In this document: one piece after another, positions 1-8,924 of the stretch
Numbering within the stretch: position 1 is the stretch's first letter
Layout of the letters: each line of letters starts with the position of its first letter
Assembly (NCBI GenBank): GCA_016218975.1
Contig: JACRCO010000093.1
Span: 1-49,647 of the forward strand
Reading direction: 5' to 3'
Length of the DNA stretch: 49,647 nt
DNA from: Deltaproteobacteria bacterium
GTDB taxonomy: Bacteria; Desulfobacterota; Deferrimicrobia; Deferrimicrobiales; Deferrimicrobiaceae
Translations under genes and position numbers: made by a program
The notes under the pieces: model-generated
Databases searched by the model: none
Told to the model about the DNA's origin: nothing
Seen by the model: only the letters and a program-made list of their open reading frames with translations

Positions 1-1
1 A

Positions 2-355
2 TCGGGCGGTTCTTGCTACAACGGCAGTTGGCCGGGCGGGAACGGCGGCGGTTGGGTCTTGATCAAGGCGGACGAAGCGGTTGTTGACGGTGTAATAACT
101 TCAAACGGCGGGAGCGGCAGCGGCTACCAGTCGGGCAGCGGTTCGGGCGGCACGATCAGTCTTGATGTCGGGATCCTTTCAGGCGCAGGGACGGTACGCG
201 CGAACGGTGGAGCGTACGAAGTGGGCGGCGGCGGCGGACGGATCGCCGTCCGGTATGACACCCTGAACATGACACAGGACCGCATCCAGGCGCTTGGCGG
301 ACAGGGAGGAAACGCCCAGGGAGGCGCAGGAACGGTCAACCTGACATCGCAATAG
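2..355 (+). CDS. C-terminal end of a glycine-rich surface protein (partial)
   Basis: The reading frame is open at the left edge and ends with TAG at 353-355, so only the last 117 residues are present. They are dominated by Gly, Ser and Asn, with the repeated pattern of a hydrophobic beta-strand, a GAGTVRANGG-like turn, a glycine run and GRIAVRYD. This pattern is common in large secreted, probably beta-helical proteins of Deltaproteobacteria. The TTG at 59 lies inside the repeat and has no ribosome binding site, so it is unlikely to be the start. The upstream part and any signal peptide are outside the window. The molecular role is unknown. Confidence 0.6.
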   Translation, partial: SGGSCYNGSWPGGNGGGWVLIKADEAVVDGVITSNGGSGSGYQSGSGSGGTISLDVGILSGAGTVRANGGAYEVGGGGGRIAVRYDTLNMTQDRIQALGGQGGNAQGGAGTVNLTSQ

Positions 356-395
356 GAACGTTTGGATAATCCGGGGACAACTTGGGAAATTAACG

Positions 396-422
396 CGGGG
401 GCCGGCAATCAGGCGGCCCCCG
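396..422 (+). terminator. Possible terminator hairpin after the glycine-rich gene
   Basis: CGGGGGCC at 396-403 pairs perfectly with GGCCCCCG at 415-422 across an 11-base loop, and TTGTCTT follows. The stem is strong but the T-tract is poor, so it is a plausible but unproven terminator 40 bases past the stop codon. The rest of 423-700 is AT-richer than its surroundings and shows no gene. Confidence 0.4.
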
Positions 423-710
423 TTGTCTTCGTCAACGAAATATAATCTGCGGATCCCTCCTGCAGTTTCATTGTAACAAACACCCCAATGCCTCAATCAA
501 ACTGGCATGATTCATGAAGTTATTATGAACATTCCAGGTATATGGCAGATATATCAAGTAATTCCGGGACATTTGCAATTAATACAGGGGAAGGAAATTA
601 CGATATCGCAAAAGGCGGTTCCAATTCGTGATGCATCCGCTTGCAGATAGTCCATAAGCTCCTCACCCGAATAATTTCCAAGTTAAAACCGGGAGTAAAA
701 GGAGGTACGC

Positions 711-1568
711 ATGAACCGGGTCATATTCAAAAACCAATATAGAAAATTGAGGGTAATGCTTGCGAAATTTTTCGGCTACTGGTTTTTCATCGCTTTCGCC
801 ACCATCGCTACGGCGTTCGCCATCATCGAGAGGTTCATGGAGTATTTCCATTCGGAACATATCACTCATGTGATGATCCTGATCCTTGTTTATTCGCTGC
901 TTGTATATATCGTCACCGAAAGGGCGAAGGTCCTTGACGATATCCACGACAGCATAAAGGGTCCAAAATCTTCGATATACCCGACGAGGGAATCCGTATA
1001 CACGACGATCCCCATGATCATCGCGAAGGCCTCCGCGAACGGCAATGGCCGGAGACGGATATTCCATGCCGCGCTTCATGGACATTCCGGGAAGAGGATC
1101 GCGAAGATGGCGCATCCGGACCCGTTGTTCGAACTGTTCGAACACGAAATCGACAAGTGCGTCGCCTCCAAGGGGACAGGGATGTGGCACGTATACGAAA
1201 TCTATAACATCATCGACGAAGAGCGGCTGGACAGCATCGTGGAATTGCTGGAAAGGAGGATGGACGCGGAAGGGTACGAGGTGCGCGCGTTTTCCGTGAA
1301 CGATGCGCTTCCGCATCTCTGCCCGCTGGTCATCGGGGACGAGGACCTCCTCGTTTCGGTGGACGATCCCCGTTACTATCGGGCGCGCGCCGCGGCGCAC
1401 CTGCAGGGACGCGATCACGTGCGTCTGGCGACGGAGTATTTCTACTCCCTGTGGAACGACCCGCGCATCCGCGTTCTGAAATCGGAGACCTGCGTGGAGT
1501 GGGATGAGATCGGGAAACTCCGGGAAAAGCTCCGTGCCGAGAGCGAGGTCCGCGCGAAGGCGGGATAA
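711..1568 (+). CDS. Hypothetical membrane protein with two transmembrane helices and a soluble C-terminal domain
   Basis: The 285-residue product starts at ATG 711, with a strong GGAGGT at 701-706. Two hydrophobic segments (about residues 17-38 and 50-68) form an N-terminal hairpin in the membrane, followed by about 215 hydrophilic residues rich in charged amino acids. The soluble part has conserved-looking stretches such as FHAALHGHSGKR and IRVLKSETCVEWDEIGKL, but I cannot tie it to a named family. It stands alone upstream of ruvA, 76 bases away, in the same direction. The rare-looking AT-rich leader before it suggests its own promoter, although no clear -10/-35 pair stands out. Confidence 0.75.
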   Translation: MNRVIFKNQYRKLRVMLAKFFGYWFFIAFATIATAFAIIERFMEYFHSEHITHVMILILVYSLLVYIVTERAKVLDDIHDSIKGPKSSIYPTRESVYTTIPMIIAKASANGNGRRRIFHAALHGHSGKRIAKMAHPDPLFELFEHEIDKCVASKGTGMWHVYEIYNIIDEERLDSIVELLERRMDAEGYEVRAFSVNDALPHLCPLVIGDEDLLVSVDDPRYYRARAAAHLQGRDHVRLATEYFYSLWNDPRIRVLKSETCVEWDEIGKLREKLRAESEVRAKAG

Positions 1569-1644
1569 CACGCAGAGGTCTTCCCCCGGAGCCCTGCTTT
1601 CCCCGCGGGAAAACGGCGGCGGGGACGTGGTATGATTCACGATC

Positions 1645-2268
1645 ATGATAGACCATCTGCGCGGCCGGATCGCGGGAGGCGGGAAGGATTTCGTGGTCGT
1701 GGAGTGCGCCGGAATCGGGTTCCGAGTGCACGTCTCCGCGGCCACGCGCAAGGAACTCCCGCCGGAAGGGGAGAGCTGCCTCGTCCGGACGCACCTGCAC
1801 TTCCGCGAGGGCGGGGGCGACCTCTACGGATTTTCTTCGGAAGCCGAACGCGAACTTTTCCTTGCGATAGTCGGCGTGAGCGGCGTGGGACCGAAGTCGG
1901 CGATCTCTGTCCTTTCGGTGATGGGGGTTTCCGGCGTGCTCGCCGCCTGCGCCCGTGAGGATGCAGTGGCTTTCACGCGGGTGCCGGGCATCGGCAAAAA
2001 ACTTGCGCAGCGCATCGCCCTTGAGTTGCCCGACAGGTTGAAAAAGGTCGCGGTCGAATTCGCTTCCATGGGGCTCGGAGAGGGAGAGGCACCGCCTTCG
2101 GCGCCGGAGTCCGAAGCCGTGCAGGCGCTGGTTTCCCTCGGATTTCCACGCGCGGAGGCGCAAGCAGCCGTTTCGGCCGTCCGCAGGGAAAGCGGAAGCG
2201 AGGGCACGGCCGAAATTCTCATACGGGAGTCCTTGAAGCGGCTATCCGCCCGCGCCGGGCTGAAATAG
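1645..2268 (+). CDS. ruvA: Holliday junction branch migration protein RuvA
   Basis: RuvA tetramers bind four-way DNA junctions and load RuvB motors on opposite arms for branch migration in recombinational repair. The 207-residue protein has the expected order: an N-terminal OB-fold starting MIDHLRGRI, a central pair of helix-hairpin-helix motifs (VSGVGPKSA and [16 protein letters not shown]), and a C-terminal domain ([20 protein letters not shown]) that contacts RuvB. Length is normal for the family. ATG 1645 is chosen because it gives the canonical N-terminus, though the ribosome binding site is weak. ruvB follows 46 bases downstream. ruvC, often the third member, is not in the window. Confidence 0.97.
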   Translation: MIDHLRGRIAGGGKDFVVVECAGIGFRVHVSAATRKELPPEGESCLVRTHLHFREGGGDLYGFSSEAERELFLAIVGVSGVGPKSAISVLSVMGVSGVLAACAREDAVAFTRVPGIGKKLAQRIALELPDRLKKVAVEFASMGLGEGEAPPSAPESEAVQALVSLGFPRAEAQAAVSAVRRESGSEGTAEILIRESLKRLSARAGLK

Positions 2269-2314
2269 GCGCAGGAACGGCGGGGAGAATACCGGGAGAT
2301 CTCGGGGAGGCGGG

Positions 2315-3346
2315 TTGGAAGGACGCATCGTGGATCCGGGGTTCGGCAACGAAGACAGTGCGCTCGATCTTTCCCTGAGGCCGAAGCGGCTTCCCGATTT
2401 CATCGGACAGCGGCAGGTCGTCTCCAACCTGAAGACCTTCATCGACGCCGCAAGGAGCCGCAAGGAGCCGCTCGACCACGTGCTTCTTTCAGGCCCGCCG
2501 GGTCTTGGCAAGACGACTCTTGCGCATATCGTCGCGAACGAGCTGGGCGTCGGAATCCGCACGACCTCGGGTCCCGCCATCGAGCGGAAGGGAGATATCG
2601 CGGCCATTCTCACCGCGCTGGAACCCGGCGATGTACTGTTCATCGACGAGATCCACCGATTGACCCGCATTGTCGAGGAACTGCTCTATTCGGCGATGGA
2701 AGACTTCGCTCTTGACATCATCCTCGGTCAGGGACCGTCGGCCAAGTCCATCAGGCTGCCTCTGCAACGGTTCACACTGGTCGGGGCGACAACACGCACC
2801 GGCCTGCTGACGTCTCCGCTGCGAGACAGGTTCGGCGTGTCTTTCCGCCTCGAGTTCTACCGGCCGGAGGAGCTGGAGGAGGTAATCCGCCGTTCGGCGA
2901 AGGCCCTCTCGATCCCGATCGACGGGGAAGGAGCAAAAGAAATCGCCCGGCGTTCGCGGGGCACGCCTCGCATCGCAAACCGCCTGTTGAGAAGGGTCCG
3001 GGACTTCGCGCAGGTCGACGGAGACGGAAAGATAGACCGGAAGATCGCCGACCATGCGCTCCTCAGAATGGAAGTCGACCGCGAAGGGCTGGATATAATG
3101 GACCGAAAGATCCTGAGCGTGATCGTGGAGAAGTTCCAGGGCGGGCCGGTCGGGGTCGATACGATTTCCGCGTCGGTCAGCGAGGAGCGGGACACGATAG
3201 AGGACGTCTACGAACCGTATCTCCTCCAGCAAGGGTACATCAAGCGGACTCCGCGGGGACGGGTCGCCACTCCGTTGGCGTACAAGCACCTGGGGGTCGC
3301 GGCTCCGAAGTCCGCCGTCCAGGACGCATTGTTCGAAAGGGAATAG
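2315..3346 (+). CDS. ruvB: Holliday junction branch migration ATPase RuvB
   Basis: RuvB is the hexameric AAA+ motor that, with RuvA, drives branch migration of Holliday junctions. The 343-residue product shows Walker [10 protein letters not shown] (residues 60-68), Walker B with DEIHR, the sensor motif GATTRTG and a C-terminal winged helix ([28 protein letters not shown]). The start is TTG 2315, placed 4 bases after GGGGAGG (2304-2310). GTG 2330 is possible but has poorer spacing. Cotranscription with ruvA is likely, and the DUF2905 gene begins 17 bases after the stop. Confidence 0.97.
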   Translation: MEGRIVDPGFGNEDSALDLSLRPKRLPDFIGQRQVVSNLKTFIDAARSRKEPLDHVLLSGPPGLGKTTLAHIVANELGVGIRTTSGPAIERKGDIAAILTALEPGDVLFIDEIHRLTRIVEELLYSAMEDFALDIILGQGPSAKSIRLPLQRFTLVGATTRTGLLTSPLRDRFGVSFRLEFYRPEELEEVIRRSAKALSIPIDGEGAKEIARRSRGTPRIANRLLRRVRDFAQVDGDGKIDRKIADHALLRMEVDREGLDIMDRKILSVIVEKFQGGPVGVDTISASVSEERDTIEDVYEPYLLQQGYIKRTPRGRVATPLAYKHLGVAAPKSAVQDALFERE

Positions 3347-3363
3347 GAAAGAGGCGCGCCGCG

Positions 3364-3576
3364 ATGAACCCGATCGCGAAACTTCTCATCGTCGCGGGCC
3401 TGATCCTGATTGCAGTCGGACTCTTCTTCCTCATATCCGACAAGATTCCCTGGCTCGGAAAGCTCCCCGGTGACTTCACCATCAAGCGGGATAACTTCAC
3501 CTTCTATTTTCCCCTTGCCACGTGCATCATAATCAGCGTGATCGTTTCGCTGATCCTCTGGCTGCTCAGGAAGTAA
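3364..3576 (+). CDS. DUF2905 family small membrane protein
   Basis: This 70-residue protein has two transmembrane segments (about residues 5-26 and 46-67) joined by a short loop containing IPWLGKLPGDF, the signature of the DUF2905 family. Genes of this family often sit beside ruvB, as here. Its function is not known. It probably ends the ruvAB transcript, since about 220 noncoding bases follow before lpxC. Confidence 0.88.
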   Translation: MNPIAKLLIVAGLILIAVGLFFLISDKIPWLGKLPGDFTIKRDNFTFYFPLATCIIISVIVSLILWLLRK

Positions 3577-3794
3577 TGTAGCCCATACCCGTCTCCACCG
3601 CCTCGCGACGAACCATTGTGAGAAGTGCGGGCTTTGCTGTGGTAGATCAACAACGGCTGTTGCAATAACGCAACACCTGCTGGCGCCTTCTTTAGGGCGA
3701 TTGCGCTATCTGTCTGATTTTACTGAATATTTATATTCATCCAATTGGTATGTGGATTGCTTGTTTGCAGGGTAGGAACAACAGGGGTGACACT
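3577..3794. other. Intergenic region upstream of lpxC with an AT-rich palindrome
   Basis: No gene is seen here. It holds a short hairpin, TGTTGC (3658-3663) against GCAACA (3670-3675), and a perfect 7-2-7 palindrome, TGAATAT-TT-ATATTCA, at 3724-3739. The palindrome sits about 55 bases before the lpxC start, where a promoter or operator would be expected. The final part, AGGGGTGA at 3782-3789, is the likely ribosome binding site of lpxC. Confidence 0.5.
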
Positions 3795-4685
3795 TTGAAA
3801 ATCTACCAGCAGACGATCTCGACATGGGTTCAGTTTTCGGGAATTGGGTTGCACACCGGGCTTCCGTCGTTCGCACGGATCCTCCCGGCGGAGCCGGATA
3901 CCGGCATAGTATTCCGGCGCACGGATACGGGCGCCGAGGTCAAGGCGTGCGTGGAAAACGTGGTCGAAACGGCGTACGCGACCGTGCTCGGCTCCGGAAA
4001 TGCGCGGATTTCCACCGTCGAACACTTCCTGGCGGCTCTCTACGGAATGGGGGTGGATAACGCCGTCGTCGAAGTCGACGGCCCCGAGCTGCCGATCCTG
4101 GACGGAAGCGCGCAACAGATCGCCGAGGCGATCGACTTCGTCGGAACGGTGGAGTCGGTCGTCCGCCGTCGTTTCGTTTGGGTCGCGGGGGAGGAGAAGC
4201 TCCAGCGGAACGGCTCCATGGTGGCCGTAGCCCCGTCGGATGGGCTTGAGATCCTGATCACGGTCGATTTCCCCGGGACTCTCATAGGAAAACAGTGGAT
4301 GAAGTTCTCCCTTACGCCTGAAAGCTTCATGAAGGAGATTTCTCCGGCAAGGACTTTCGTTCTGCGGGAGCAGATCGACGCGTTGTGGAAGGCCGGGCTG
4401 GCCAAGGGAGGCTCGCTGGAAAACGCCATCGTAGTGGAAGGAAAGAAGCTTCACAACCCGGAAGGCCTGCGCTTCCCGGATGAATTCGTTCGGCATAAGC
4501 TGCTCGACCTCATTGGAGACCTGGCGCTTCTCGGCCGCCCCGTAAGAGGGTTTTTCCTTGCGGTGCGCCCCGGCCATACCGTAAACCGCAGCCTTGTGGA
4601 ATTCCTCTCCGGCATCGCCGACCCGGGGGCTGTCCCGTCGGCCCCGGAACGCCCCGAACCGGTAGAACTTCTGATAACTGCTTAG
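3795..4685 (+). CDS. lpxC: UDP-3-O-acyl-N-acetylglucosamine deacetylase LpxC
   Basis: LpxC is the zinc-dependent cytosolic enzyme that removes acetate from UDP-3-O-acyl-GlcNAc, the committed step of lipid A synthesis, so the cell has an LPS outer membrane. The start at TTG 3795 gives the family's usual N-terminus (MKIYQQTI...FSGIGLHTG) and lies 5 bases after AGGGGTGA. An in-frame ATG at 3750 would add 15 unusual residues. With the 296-residue product, the zinc ligands are H77 (STVEHFLAA), H234 and D238 (RHKLLDLIGD), and the catalytic histidine is H261 (RPGHTVN). The gene appears monocistronic or the first of a unit continuing into 4750. Confidence 0.96.
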   Translation: MKIYQQTISTWVQFSGIGLHTGLPSFARILPAEPDTGIVFRRTDTGAEVKACVENVVETAYATVLGSGNARISTVEHFLAALYGMGVDNAVVEVDGPELPILDGSAQQIAEAIDFVGTVESVVRRRFVWVAGEEKLQRNGSMVAVAPSDGLEILITVDFPGTLIGKQWMKFSLTPESFMKEISPARTFVLREQIDALWKAGLAKGGSLENAIVVEGKKLHNPEGLRFPDEFVRHKLLDLIGDLALLGRPVRGFFLAVRPGHTVNRSLVEFLSGIADPGAVPSAPERPEPVELLITA

Positions 4686-4705
4686 CCTTAAAGCATTTTC
4701 CACTG

Positions 4706-4733
4706 TTGCAGAATTGCCTCAGCCGGCTATAAT
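4706..4733 (+). promoter_or_regulatory. Sigma-70-type promoter for the DUF4390-ntrYX unit
   Basis: TTGCAG at 4706-4711 and a perfect TATAAT at 4728-4733 are separated by 16 bases. Transcription would begin near 4740. The -10 box covers the ATG at 4732, so a message from this promoter could not use that ATG. This supports the downstream TTG start at 4750. Confidence 0.65.
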
Positions 4734-4749
4734 GTCCGGGGAGGCACTT

Positions 4750-5301
4750 TTGCGCCGGATTGCCGTTTCTTCATTTATTTTAGCCGTTCTTTTAGCCGCG
4801 AGCGTTTCCGCTGCCTCCCCCAAACCGGAAATCGTCGGAATCGGCGGGCAGGTTCGCGGGAGGGAAGCCCGCGTAAAATTCACCCTTCAAAACGCCTTTA
4901 CCCCCGAAATGGTGGAAGCGCTGAAAAGCGGGATCGAGATCTCGTTCAAGACCGTCGTTCGCGTGGAGAGGGTTCACCACGGGTGGTTCAATACGACACT
5001 GGGCGAAATCAAATTTTCCCGCTCGGTTAAATACGACGTGCTCGCCCGGGTATACCGCCTGAACCGGGAGGGTCAGGAGGACCTGCTTCCCGATATACAC
5101 GCCGCCCTTGCCGGGATGACCAGGTATGAGGTCGCAGTTCCGGTATTCATCGACGCGGAATCCGGGAAAACCTACCGCGCCTACGTTCGGATCCGGCTGG
5201 ACAGGGTCGGGCTTTCGGAACCGCTTCGATCCATCTTTTTCATCTCCTCTCTATGGGACGTCGAGACCGACTGGGCGAGAGGGTATCTCACGGCGCCATG
5301 A
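4750..5301 (+). CDS. DUF4390 domain-containing exported protein
   Basis: This 183-residue protein has a signal peptide (MRRIAVSSFILAVLLAASVSA, likely cut before ASPKPE) and a body that fits DUF4390, with VKFTLQNAFTPEMVEALKSGIEISF and a terminal SLWDVETDWARGYL. The family is periplasmic, of unknown function, and typically encoded just before an NtrY-like kinase, as here. The start is TTG 4750, 5 bases after GGGGAGG (4738-4744). The in-frame ATG 4732 and TTG 4714 lie in or before the -10 box. Its stop codon overlaps the kinase ATG (ATGA, 5298-5301), implying translational coupling and a shared job in envelope sensing. The functional link is inference. Confidence 0.88.
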   Translation: MRRIAVSSFILAVLLAASVSAASPKPEIVGIGGQVRGREARVKFTLQNAFTPEMVEALKSGIEISFKTVVRVERVHHGWFNTTLGEIKFSRSVKYDVLARVYRLNREGQEDLLPDIHAALAGMTRYEVAVPVFIDAESGKTYRAYVRIRLDRVGLSEPLRSIFFISSLWDVETDWARGYLTAP

Positions 5302-7499
5302 GCCCCCTTATGACCCAGTCCTCCGAGACCCTGCTGGAAAAGGAACGCGCGAAGCGGCGCAGGGAACGGTTCGCCATAGGCATCGTGGCCGTTCTTATCG
5401 CCGGACTGACCTTCCTGGAGGCCAACCTTGCGGCACTCGGCGGATCGGTCGCATTCACAAGCAACATCGTCATCTTCGCTCTCATAAACATCAATGTCGT
5501 CCTCATCGTCCTGCTGATCTACCTGGTCACCCGGAATGTCTTCAAACTCATCCTCGACAGAAAACGGAACATCCTCGGAGCGAAGATCCGGTCGCGCCTT
5601 GTCCTCATATTCATAGGGTTTTCCCTCGTTCCCACCATTCTCCTGTTCGTCGCCGCCGCGAACATCACGACCACCAGCATCAAGTCATGGATTGGGGGAA
5701 GAGTGGGGGTTGCGCTGACAGGCGCCCTTGAAATGGCGCGAGGGAAACTGGAACAGGAGGCGAACCGGCTTACTGGTATCGCGGGTGATGCCGCGCTCCG
5801 GTTTCCCCGCGGAGCCTCTATCGGGGAGGCGGTCGAGATCCTCGGAACCGCGCGGGAGAAACTGCCGGCGGGAACCGTGTTGATGCTCGCTGATGCCAAA
5901 GGGATCATCGCTTCGAGCGGTGAAACCCCCCAAGGTGTGCCCGCGGAGATCCTGTCGCGCCTGAAAGGGATGAAATTCACGGAGAAGGACGACGTTTCCG
6001 CGACCCTGGTCGGCGACATCTTCGCCTCCTCCGTCCGGAAACTTCCGGACGGGCGCCTGCTGATCGCCGTGAAGACGCTGCCTTCCGGCGAGGCTAACAG
6101 TATCCGGGAAATCGCCAAGGCGTACGACGAATACCACCAGGTGCGGCTCCTCGACGACCCGATCCGCGCCAGCTACATCGCCGTGCTGATCCTGATCACT
6201 CTGCTGATCGTTTTCGCCGCGTCGTGGATGGGGATCTACCTTGCCAAGCAGATCACGGTGCCCGTCCAACTGTTAGCCGAGGGAACGGAGAAGGTGGCCC
6301 GGGGGGACCTGGACGTCCGCCTCGATTACCGGTCCGACGACGAGTTCGGGCACCTGGTGTCCTCATTCAACAGGATGACCGGGGACCTCAAGGAAATGAA
6401 GCGGAACCTCGAGGAAGCCAACGTCTCGCTTTCGAGCACCTTCGAGGAATTGCGCCGGAGGACCCAGTTCATCGAGGCGATCCTCACCAACATATCAACC
6501 GGCGTCATTGTCATCGACCGCCACAACCGCATCGCGATGATCAACAAGGTGGCTGAAAAATTGCTGTCGATCAAGACGGAAAAGGTGCTGGGGAAGCCCT
6601 ACAAGGAGGTTATCCGCGAGGAGCATTTCGAAGCCATCCGGGCGCTCTCCCGCGAGGTCGGGGAAGGGGCGGGACGGCAGGTGGAACGGCAGATCGACCT
6701 GCCGCTTGGAGGCAAGAAGATCTCGCTCCGCGTGAGCGTCACCGTGCTGAACGGAGGCGCCGGGGAGTACCTGGGGCTGGTCGTGGCGTTCGACGATCTT
6801 TCACAGGCCATGCGCCTCCAGAAAGTGCTCGCATGGAGGGAGGTGGCCCGCCGCATCGCCCACGAAATCCGGAACCCGCTGACGCCGATCCAGCTCTCAA
6901 CGGAGCGGATGCAGAAGAAATACTCGGCAGCCCACGAGGGAGACGCCGCCTTCGCGGAGTGCACGCAGACGATCCTGTCCGAAGTGGCGACGCTGAAGCA
7001 TCTGGTCGAGGAGTTCACACGGTTCGCCCGGATGCCGGCGCCCGTATTCAAGGAAGGAGACCTTTCCGAGGAACTGCGTTCAGTGGTGGAAACGTACCGT
7101 GCGGCGCATCCGGGCGTTTCATGGGAAATCGAGACGGAAGCGATCCCGCACGCGTGGTTCGATCCGTTCCAGCTACGGCGGGCGTTGACCAACCTGCTGG
7201 AGAACGCCGCCGCCGCGCTCGGAGGGAAAGGGGCAGTACGGGTCGGATGCGTTCACGAGCCGGAACTCGGACGGGTCCGCATCTCCGTCGCCGACGACGG
7301 TCCCGGGATTCACCCGGAAGACCGGGAACGCCTGTTCGAGCCGTACTTCTCCCGCAAGGCGGGCGGAACGGGTTTGGGGCTGGCTATAGTCAGCGCCGTC
7401 GCAAGCGACCACGGCGGGACGGTCCGGGCGAGAGACAACGAGCCGCGCGGCGCGGTCTTCGAAATGGAATTCCCGATCGGTCCGAAGGGAAGGGGGTAG
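5298..7499 (+). CDS. NtrY-like membrane sensor histidine kinase
   Basis: This 733-residue kinase has an N-terminal membrane region with several helices (from about residue 20, including RSRLVLIFIGFSLVPTILLF), an extracytoplasmic domain, a further helix near residue 295 (YIAVLILITLLIVFAASW), then HAMP, PAS (FIEAILTNISTGVIVID), HisKA and HATPase domains. The phosphorylated histidine is in ARRIAHEIRNPLTPIQL. The N box is NLLENAAAAL, and the G boxes are DDGPGI and GTGLGLAIV. ATG 5298 overlaps the previous stop. An in-frame ATG at 5253 would extend it without a better ribosome site. Family members sense envelope, nitrogen or redox states, but the stimulus cannot be told from sequence. Its partner is the regulator at 7508. 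Confidence 0.93.
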   Translation: MSPLMTQSSETLLEKERAKRRRERFAIGIVAVLIAGLTFLEANLAALGGSVAFTSNIVIFALININVVLIVLLIYLVTRNVFKLILDRKRNILGAKIRSRLVLIFIGFSLVPTILLFVAAANITTTSIKSWIGGRVGVALTGALEMARGKLEQEANRLTGIAGDAALRFPRGASIGEAVEILGTAREKLPAGTVLMLADAKGIIASSGETPQGVPAEILSRLKGMKFTEKDDVSATLVGDIFASSVRKLPDGRLLIAVKTLPSGEANSIREIAKAYDEYHQVRLLDDPIRASYIAVLILITLLIVFAASWMGIYLAKQITVPVQLLAEGTEKVARGDLDVRLDYRSDDEFGHLVSSFNRMTGDLKEMKRNLEEANVSLSSTFEELRRRTQFIEAILTNISTGVIVIDRHNRIAMINKVAEKLLSIKTEKVLGKPYKEVIREEHFEAIRALSREVGEGAGRQVERQIDLPLGGKKISLRVSVTVLNGGAGEYLGLVVAFDDLSQAMRLQKVLAWREVARRIAHEIRNPLTPIQLSTERMQKKYSAAHEGDAAFAECTQTILSEVATLKHLVEEFTRFARMPAPVFKEGDLSEELRSVVETYRAAHPGVSWEIETEAIPHAWFDPFQLRRALTNLLENAAAALGGKGAVRVGCVHEPELGRVRISVADDGPGIHPEDRERLFEPYFSRKAGGTGLGLAIVSAVASDHGGTVRARDNEPRGAVFEMEFPIGPKGRG

Positions 7500-7507
7500 A
7501 CGGGGCG

Positions 7508-8884
7508 ATGGCCTACTCTGTGCTTGTCGTCGACGACGAGGTCAATATCCGGAAAACCCTCGAAGGCGTTCTGTCTGACGAAGGATACCGGGTGATATCG
7601 GCCGAGACCGGCGAGAATGCGCTGGACGCAGTATCCCGGTCCCTTGTCGACGCGGTCCTGCTCGACGTCTGGCTGCCGGGGATGGACGGCCTTGAGGTCC
7701 TGCGCCGGATCCGTGAAATGTACCCCCTGCTGCCGGTCATCATGATTTCCGGGCACGGAACGATCGACATGGCGGTCAAGGCGGTCAAAAGCGGCGCGTT
7801 CGATTTCATAGAGAAGCCGATCTCTCTCGACAAATTGCTGATCACGCTTTCAAGAGCCATAGAGCGTGAGGCGTTGCGATCGGAAAACGTGGAGCTGAAA
7901 GAGAGGGTGGAGCGCAAGTTCCGCCTCGTTGGAGACTCCCCAGCCATGGGGAAACTGCGGGCGGAAATCGCGGCGGCGGGACCGACCAACGCCTCCGTGC
8001 TCGTCAGCGGAGAGAACGGTTCCGGTAAAGAGATCGTGGCAAGGGAGATCCACCGCCATAGCCGCAGGGCGGAGAAATCCTTCATCGCGGTGAACTGCGC
8101 CGCCATCCCCGAGGAACTGATCGAATCGGAGCTTTTCGGCCACGAGCGCGGGGCTTTCACCGGGGCCTTCGGGAAGCGGCGCGGCAGGTTCGAACTTGCG
8201 GACGGCGGCACGCTTTTCATGGACGAGGTGGGGGATATGAGCCCCCGGACGCAGTCCAAGATCCTGCGCGTACTGGAAGAACGAGCGTTCGAGCGCATCG
8301 GGGGCGGGGATAAGATACGCGCCGACGTCCGGATCATCGCCGCCACCAACCGGAACCTTCCGAAAGAGGTGGCGGGGGGGCGGTTCCGGGAGGACCTCTA
8401 CTTTCGGTTGAACGTATTCCCGATTTTCGTGCCGCCCTTGCGGGGCCGGAAAGAGGACATTCCTCACATCGCAGCCTACTTCGTCGAAGAGATATGCGCG
8501 GAGCAGGGGAAGGAAAAAAAATCCTTTTCCGGCGAGGCGATGCAGCGCCTGCTCGTGCATCCCTGGCCGGGAAACGTCCGCGAGCTGCGCAACGTGGTTG
8601 AGCGCCTGGTCATCCTTTCGATGGGACCGCGGATAGAGGAGGACACCGTGCGGCAGGTGCTCGCCGTGGAATTGCCCCAGGCGGAACTGCCGTTCCTCCA
8701 GGCGTTCGACGAACGGAATTTCCGGGATGCTACGCTGGCTTTCGAGAAATCGTACCTGGAGCGCAAGCTGCGGGAGAACGACTTCAACATAAGCCGCACC
8801 GCCGAAAAGCTTGGACTCGACCGTACCAGCATCCACCGGAAGATGAAGCAGCTCGGGATCGCCCCCGAGGGCGGGCGGCGTTGA
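7508..8884 (+). CDS. NtrX-like sigma-54-dependent response regulator
   Basis: The 458-residue product begins at ATG 7508, 8 bases after the kinase stop. It has a receiver domain (acidic pocket VVDDE, phospho-acceptor D53 in LLDVWLPGMDG), an AAA+ sigma-54 interaction domain (Walker A GENGSGKE, GAFTGA loop, Walker B GTLFMDEVGD) and a C-terminal Fis-type helix-turn-helix (NISRTAEKLGLDRTSIHRKMKQL). It would be phosphorylated by the adjacent kinase and activate RNA polymerase carrying sigma-54. Its targets are not evident here. An open frame extends upstream into the kinase gene but is only a shadow of it. Confidence 0.95.
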   Translation: MAYSVLVVDDEVNIRKTLEGVLSDEGYRVISAETGENALDAVSRSLVDAVLLDVWLPGMDGLEVLRRIREMYPLLPVIMISGHGTIDMAVKAVKSGAFDFIEKPISLDKLLITLSRAIEREALRSENVELKERVERKFRLVGDSPAMGKLRAEIAAAGPTNASVLVSGENGSGKEIVAREIHRHSRRAEKSFIAVNCAAIPEELIESELFGHERGAFTGAFGKRRGRFELADGGTLFMDEVGDMSPRTQSKILRVLEERAFERIGGGDKIRADVRIIAATNRNLPKEVAGGRFREDLYFRLNVFPIFVPPLRGRKEDIPHIAAYFVEEICAEQGKEKKSFSGEAMQRLLVHPWPGNVRELRNVVERLVILSMGPRIEEDTVRQVLAVELPQAELPFLQAFDERNFRDATLAFEKSYLERKLRENDFNISRTAEKLGLDRTSIHRKMKQLGIAPEGGRR

Positions 8885-8924
8885 TACGCAGGCCAGGTAC
8901 GGAAATCTGATCGAAAACCCGAAC

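Noticed and set aside
663-1751. 362-residue minus-strand frame across the first membrane protein gene
   Set aside because: It covers parts of two well-supported plus-strand genes and lacks start signals.
6833-7507. Upstream extension of the NtrX-like regulator
   Set aside because: The frame is open through the kinase gene but encodes Arg/Gly-rich shadow sequence. The receiver domain begins at ATG 7508.
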